A DNA stretch of 28,445 nucleotides. Origin: CBFGRV01 sp965651265 (GTDB lineage: Bacteria > Bacteroidota > Rhodothermia > Rhodothermales > VXPQ01). The position numbers and the translations under genes are program-made. Position 1 is the stretch's first letter, and the number at the start of each line of letters is the position of its first letter. Below are positions 25,417-28,445 of the stretch, piece after piece. The stretch covers positions 1 to 28,445 of the forward strand of contig CBFGRV010000039.1 of assembly GCA_965651265.1 (NCBI GenBank), read 5' to 3'. Under the pieces are notes generated by a model. That model had not been told where the DNA came from. It saw nothing but the letters and a program-made list of their open reading frames with translations, and searched no databases.

Positions 25417-25608
25417 ACGTTTTAGCTGAAATACCAACGCTCACAGACGAAGTTGGGTGGAGGGGTCTGCAGCGAGCTCAGCGGGGCACGGATAAACCGC
25501 ACCGGACTACTCACGGATCTCTCATGCCAGGCATGCCAACATTTGGTGGTGGGAGGGTATGGGATGGATCCAAGAACGAGTTCCAGAATCCGATTTTTAG
25601 ACGGATCT

Positions 25609-25637
25609 AATATCGGTCGCATACTCCTTTCTGTCAA
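25609..25637 (-). promoter_or_regulatory. Candidate promoter for the kinase/regulator pair
   Basis: On the - strand a perfect TTGACA (25632-25637) is followed after 17 bases by GATATT (25609-25614; four of six matches to TATAAT). It lies about 190 bases upstream of ATG 25416. The main Bacteroidota sigma factor prefers other sequences, so this needs testing. Confidence 0.35.
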
Positions 25638-25776
25638 CGTCTGGCTGCTCCAAACCTACCTTATTTCCGCCGTATGGTACTCCAAAAGCGACATGAGGTC
25701 GCGCCCCGTCACAGGAGGTTACAAGCATTTGGCTTCAAGACCAGCTGGATGTCTCGAGGAAAAGTCAGACGGCATG

Positions 25777-25794
25777 GGGCAATCCTAATTGCCC
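25777..25794 (-). terminator. Possible terminator hairpin downstream of the ATP-grasp gene
   Basis: GGGCAAT (25777-25783) pairs perfectly with ATTGCCC (25788-25794) around a 4-base CCTA loop, 54 bases beyond the ATP-grasp stop. No T run follows it on the - strand, so termination is uncertain. A second short hairpin (GAGCC/GGCTC) lies just to its right. Confidence 0.35.
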
Positions 25795-25848
25795 TTCCGA
25801 GCCGAAACGGGGCTCACGCGGCACGGTGGGGTGAGGCCGCAGCTGCCG

Positions 25849-27117
25849 TCAGGAAGAGATGTTCGCCACCGATCGACGACTAGGTATGCCGGAGAGCCTG
25901 AAGTGCTCCATCATGGCCGCGAGAACCTGCGGATCATCGAACGGGACATCGAGGGGGTTTTCTGCGATCACAGGACTGGCCGGATCCCGTATCAAGTCGT
26001 ATGGAAAGAGTACGGCCTCTCCGAAGTACTCGTTGGACCGGGCCGACGAAGGTGTATGTACGCGTCGTGGCCCATCGTTGTGGAGGTACTCGAGCAGCGC
26101 GAGGCAAAGATCGCTGCCGAGCTGACGCCCCAGATGCGCCACATTGACGGGGACAGGATTGCACTCGATGAGATAGGGAGTTCTACTTGACCTCTCGATG
26201 ATGAAGTCAAAGCAGCCGAGACCGCTGAAACCCGTCGCCTCGATGATCTGGCGCGAACGGGCAACAATCTCCGCATGCTCGATCGCCACGTAGCGGCAGT
26301 GTGGACTGGTGGGGCCGTCGTATGGTAGTTCCCGACGTACAACGTTTCCGGCAAGCAGCCTCCCCTCGACGGCGACGAAGCTGTAGAGGTATGGCTCCCC
26401 CTCCAAATACTCCTGCAAAAGAACGGCGCCCGGTCGGTCCACTTCCCGCACGAAAGGCGTCTGATTCCACATCTTCCATAGGCGTCGCACGAGCGGAGGC
26501 CGAGGCTCCGCACTAATCCGCGCATAGGCGGCGGACACATCCTCTATACTTCGACAAATGCTGACGCCTGCCCCGCCGGATGTTTGATCCTGTTTGATGA
26601 CGACAGGAAAGTCCATCTGGTTGTCGATTCTTCGCCGGGCATCTCTAAAACTCCTCGTCACGATCGTATGCGGAACGCTCACCCCTAATTCGGCAGCACG
26701 TGGCAGCAGCGAGGCTTTGTGCTCGAGCATCGCGAATGCCCCGCGCTTTCCCAGGCTTCTACGAAGCACCTTCGCAAACGGCGGCTGAAGGACCCGAACC
26801 GGGAGAGAATCGGCCATCCCGTTCAAAAAGAACTGACTCCAGCGATCCCCGGCGATAACGAATTCAGGCTGCCACTCGTTCAGTACCCTGAGGAGTGTCC
26901 GAACGAGTGGCCTTGGATTCCAGGGACAGCTGTATCGTCTGTCCGTATACCGTGTTTTCCAGAGAAAGCTTTTCTCCGGAGTAAGGGCAGCAACCGACCA
27001 TCCCGCCTCCCTCAGCGATTTCGGGAGCCGCGCTGCCGTAATCGAGTACGGTTGCCGCGCAAAGAGCAGCACTCTCGGACGCCTGAGCGACGATCCGACC
27101 GCCCGAACGAATTCCAT
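25849..27117 (-). CDS. ATP-grasp ligase
   Basis: About 422 residues from ATG 27117; GTG 27120 directly before it is an equal start candidate. An AGGAGG lies immediately before GTG 27120, too close for normal spacing to either start. The N-terminal lobe begins RPRVLLFARQPYS and has a pre-ATP-grasp Rossmann-like region. The ATP-grasp core shows FPVVIKQDQTSGGAGV, the glycine-rich lysine loop; VLLQEYLEGEPYLYSF; and the metal-binding CFDFIIERSS...YLIECNPVP segment with the final E-x-N. ATP-grasp enzymes join a carboxylate to an amine or thiol through an acyl-phosphate. The specific substrate is unknown; amino-acid attachment to a sugar acid, or peptide or amide formation, is possible. It lies downstream of the T9SS gene at 27309 in the same orientation and apart from the glycan operons. 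Confidence 0.85.
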   Translation of the reverse strand: MEFVRAVGSSLRRPRVLLFARQPYSITAARLPKSLREAGWSVAALTPEKSFLWKTRYTDRRYSCPWNPRPLVRTLLRVLNEWQPEFVIAGDRWSQFFLNGMADSLPVRVLQPPFAKVLRRSLGKRGAFAMLEHKASLLPRAAELGVSVPHTIVTRSFRDARRRIDNQMDFPVVIKQDQTSGGAGVSICRSIEDVSAAYARISAEPRPPLVRRLWKMWNQTPFVREVDRPGAVLLQEYLEGEPYLYSFVAVEGRLLAGNVVRRELPYDGPTSPHCRYVAIEHAEIVARSRQIIEATGFSGLGCFDFIIERSSRTPYLIECNPVPVNVAHLGRQLGSDLCLALLEYLHNDGPRRVHTPSSARSNEYFGEAVLFPYDLIRDPASPVIAENPLDVPFDDPQVLAAMMEHFRLSGIPSRRSVANISS

Positions 27118-27308
27118 CACCCTCCTCGAAACTACAGTCCATCAACACGAACGGACTTTCCAGCGAGCCGTCCGATCCGATCGTCTCTACTCCGAAACGA
27201 TCAAAGAGATGAAGTGGTGATTCGCGGAGTTACACGATTTACATAATCTGGTGAGGACGTAACAGAACGGACGAGATCAGCGATAGGGCGACCGAGCACG
27301 TCTTTCGC

Positions 27309-28445
27309 TCATTTGAGCACCGTCAGATAGCGTGTCTGGCTGAAGGGCCCGGCCGCCAACCGGTATAGGTAGACGCCGCTACTCCATCCGGTAGCATCCA
27401 GTCTCGTTTCGTGGCTGCCGGCGGAAAGGGTTTCCCCGTCGTAGAGCACGGCGACCCGCCGTCCGAGCAAATCATAGACATGCAGAGTTATCTCGCTCGC
27501 GTTCGGCAAATCGAATCTGATGGATGTCGTCGGGTTGAACGGATTCGGGTAGTTCTGATGGAGTGCAAACCTACGGGGCATTGCAGGATCCTCTTCGCTC
27601 GCGACGTTCTGGGCGACGAGAATGTTGATCGGGAGGTTGAAATTCCCACCATTTGTCTGAAGCGTGAGCGTTCCTATGTAGGTGCCTTCTGCCAGACCGG
27701 TCGCGTCAAACGTGACCGTGATGTTCTGCGCACCGCCACCGCTGATGGTACCACTGGCCGGATCGACCGTAAACCGGGGTGGGCCGGTCGTGACCGTGAC
27801 GGTCCCGCTCGTTTGTCCGATCGCGCCCTCGTTGTCGGTAACCGTCAATGAATAGTTGTACGTGCCGGGCTCGCCGTAGGCATGGTTGGCGACGGGTTCA
27901 GAGCTCGACGCTCCATCGCCGAAGGTCCACGCATACGAGACGATTTCGCCATCCGGATCGGTGGATCCCGAACCGTCGAAGGTGATGCTCTCCCCAACGC
28001 CGACGCTCGTCGTCGACAAATTCGCCACGGCTACAGGCGACTGGTTGGCTGGACCGCCGCCTCCGATGGTGCCTCCTGCGCGGATCAAAAATGCACCATC
28101 CTCAAAGCCCTGGATGGTGGATAGTTCTACATAGTCTTCTATGTCCGGATAGTAGTAGAAACTCTTCCCCGGTACGACGGCCGATACATCGGCGCCCGCA
28201 GGAAAGTTGACTCCGGCTATGCCCACTTCGAGGAAAAAGGTGTCTCCCGAGTTGAAGGAAATGGGGGTGCTGATTGGAGCCGAGTACCAGGTGCCGACGA
28301 CCGAGAGGGTCGCGGGCACGACGCCCGAGACGAGTTCATTCCCTTCTCCGTCGTAGACGGCGAGCCACACCTGGGCGCTGATCAGCCCTTCCGTACGCAT
28401 ATAGAAGTGGATCATGTCGAGCTCGAAATCCACTCCCAGATCGAA
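27309..28445 (-). CDS. PKD-domain T9SS sorting protein, N-terminal part missing
   Basis: The frame runs off the right edge, so only the last 378 residues are seen; the GTG near 28433 lies inside a domain and is not a start. The visible part begins with a beta-sandwich segment (about 1-125) containing WLAVYDGEGNE and DTFFLEVGIAG. A PKD domain (about 133-220) has the SGSTDPDGEIVSYAWTFGDG core. An Ig-like segment (SGTISGGGAQNITVTFDATGL) follows, then a sorting domain with NYPNPFNPTTSIRF, YDLLGRRV and a SGVYLYRLAAG hairpin. It would be a surface protein exported by the T9SS. The stop TGA is at 27309-27311. A 191-base gap to the ATP-grasp gene contains no strong terminator. Confidence 0.9.
   Translation of the reverse strand, partial: FDLGVDFELDMIHFYMRTEGLISAQVWLAVYDGEGNELVSGVVPATLSVVGTWYSAPISTPISFNSGDTFFLEVGIAGVNFPAGADVSAVVPGKSFYYYPDIEDYVELSTIQGFEDGAFLIRAGGTIGGGGPANQSPVAVANLSTTSVGVGESITFDGSGSTDPDGEIVSYAWTFGDGASSSEPVANHAYGEPGTYNYSLTVTDNEGAIGQTSGTVTVTTGPPRFTVDPASGTISGGGAQNITVTFDATGLAEGTYIGTLTLQTNGGNFNLPINILVAQNVASEEDPAMPRRFALHQNYPNPFNPTTSIRFDLPNASEITLHVYDLLGRRVAVLYDGETLSAGSHETRLDATGWSSGVYLYRLAAGPFSQTRYLTVLK

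Larger units (their letters stand above)
25417..25848 (-). other. Long intergenic region upstream of the kinase gene
   Basis: The 432 bases between the ATP-grasp stop and the kinase start hold no supported gene; several short open frames run here on both strands but have no recognisable protein content. On the - strand it contains a promoter candidate (25609-25637), a perfect odd palindrome CATGCC-A-GGCATG (25523-25535) inside the implied leader, and two hairpins near the ATP-grasp stop. If the promoter is right, the kinase mRNA has an untranslated leader of roughly 185 bases. Confidence 0.5.

Noticed and set aside
25453..25788. 111-codon frame on the + strand in the gap upstream of the kinase gene
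   Set aside because: No domain or start signal; it lies across a - strand promoter candidate and hairpins and looks like random open frame.

Overview
The window looks like a chromosomal segment of a bacterium from the Bacteroidota/Rhodothermia side of the FCB group. The main reason is four proteins ending in type IX secretion (T9SS) C-terminal sorting domains of the PNPF / GR-V / G-Y-YRL type. Other supporting signs are the scarcity of clear Shine-Dalgarno sites and a moderately high GC content. No rRNA, tRNA, insertion sequence, phage or CRISPR array was seen.

Layout. (1) 1-1172 is the 3' part of a T9SS cargo gene, closed by a strong terminator. (2) 1328-8706 is a tight + strand block for surface glycan or glycolipid synthesis: methyltransferase, GT4, GlpD-like FAD oxidoreductase, second methyltransferase, YdjM-like membrane protein, DPM1/GtrB-like GT2, and a second GT2 paralogue that has lost its DxD motif. 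(3) 9014-10636 is a WecA/TagO-type polyprenyl-phosphate sugar-1-phosphate transferase fused at its C-terminus to a PqqD-like (RiPP recognition element) domain. A terminator, ugd and a small soluble NarL-type histidine kinase follow. (4) 13110-13940 (-) and 14451-16409 (+) are divergent T9SS cargo genes: a small secreted protein with an acidic Pro-periodic linker, and a beta-helix protein. (5) 16672-22651 is a second tight + strand operon: GT2, FAD amine-oxidase-like enzyme, GT87, GT2 and a GT39-like GT-C enzyme. (6) 22689-25416 (-) is a multi-PAS/GAF NarL-type kinase followed by a response regulator with an altered phosphorylation site. (7) 25849-27117 (-) is an ATP-grasp ligase, and 27309 to the right edge (-) is a PKD-containing T9SS cargo protein.

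How the genes fit together (inference). WecA would prime undecaprenyl phosphate. Ugd would supply UDP-glucuronate. The DPM1-like GT2 would make a polyprenyl-phosphate sugar, which the GT87 and GT39-like GT-C enzymes could use on the periplasmic side. The remaining GTs, methyltransferases and FAD enzymes would build and decorate the glycan. No flippase, polymerase or ABC exporter is visible, so the pathway is incomplete here. T9SS cargo genes interleave with the glycan genes, and known T9SS systems can attach cargo to a surface lipopolysaccharide, so a functional link is possible but unproven.

The most unusual items are the WecA-PqqD fusion, the DxD-less GT2 paralogue beside an intact one, and the response regulator with Glu in place of the phospho-acceptor Asp.
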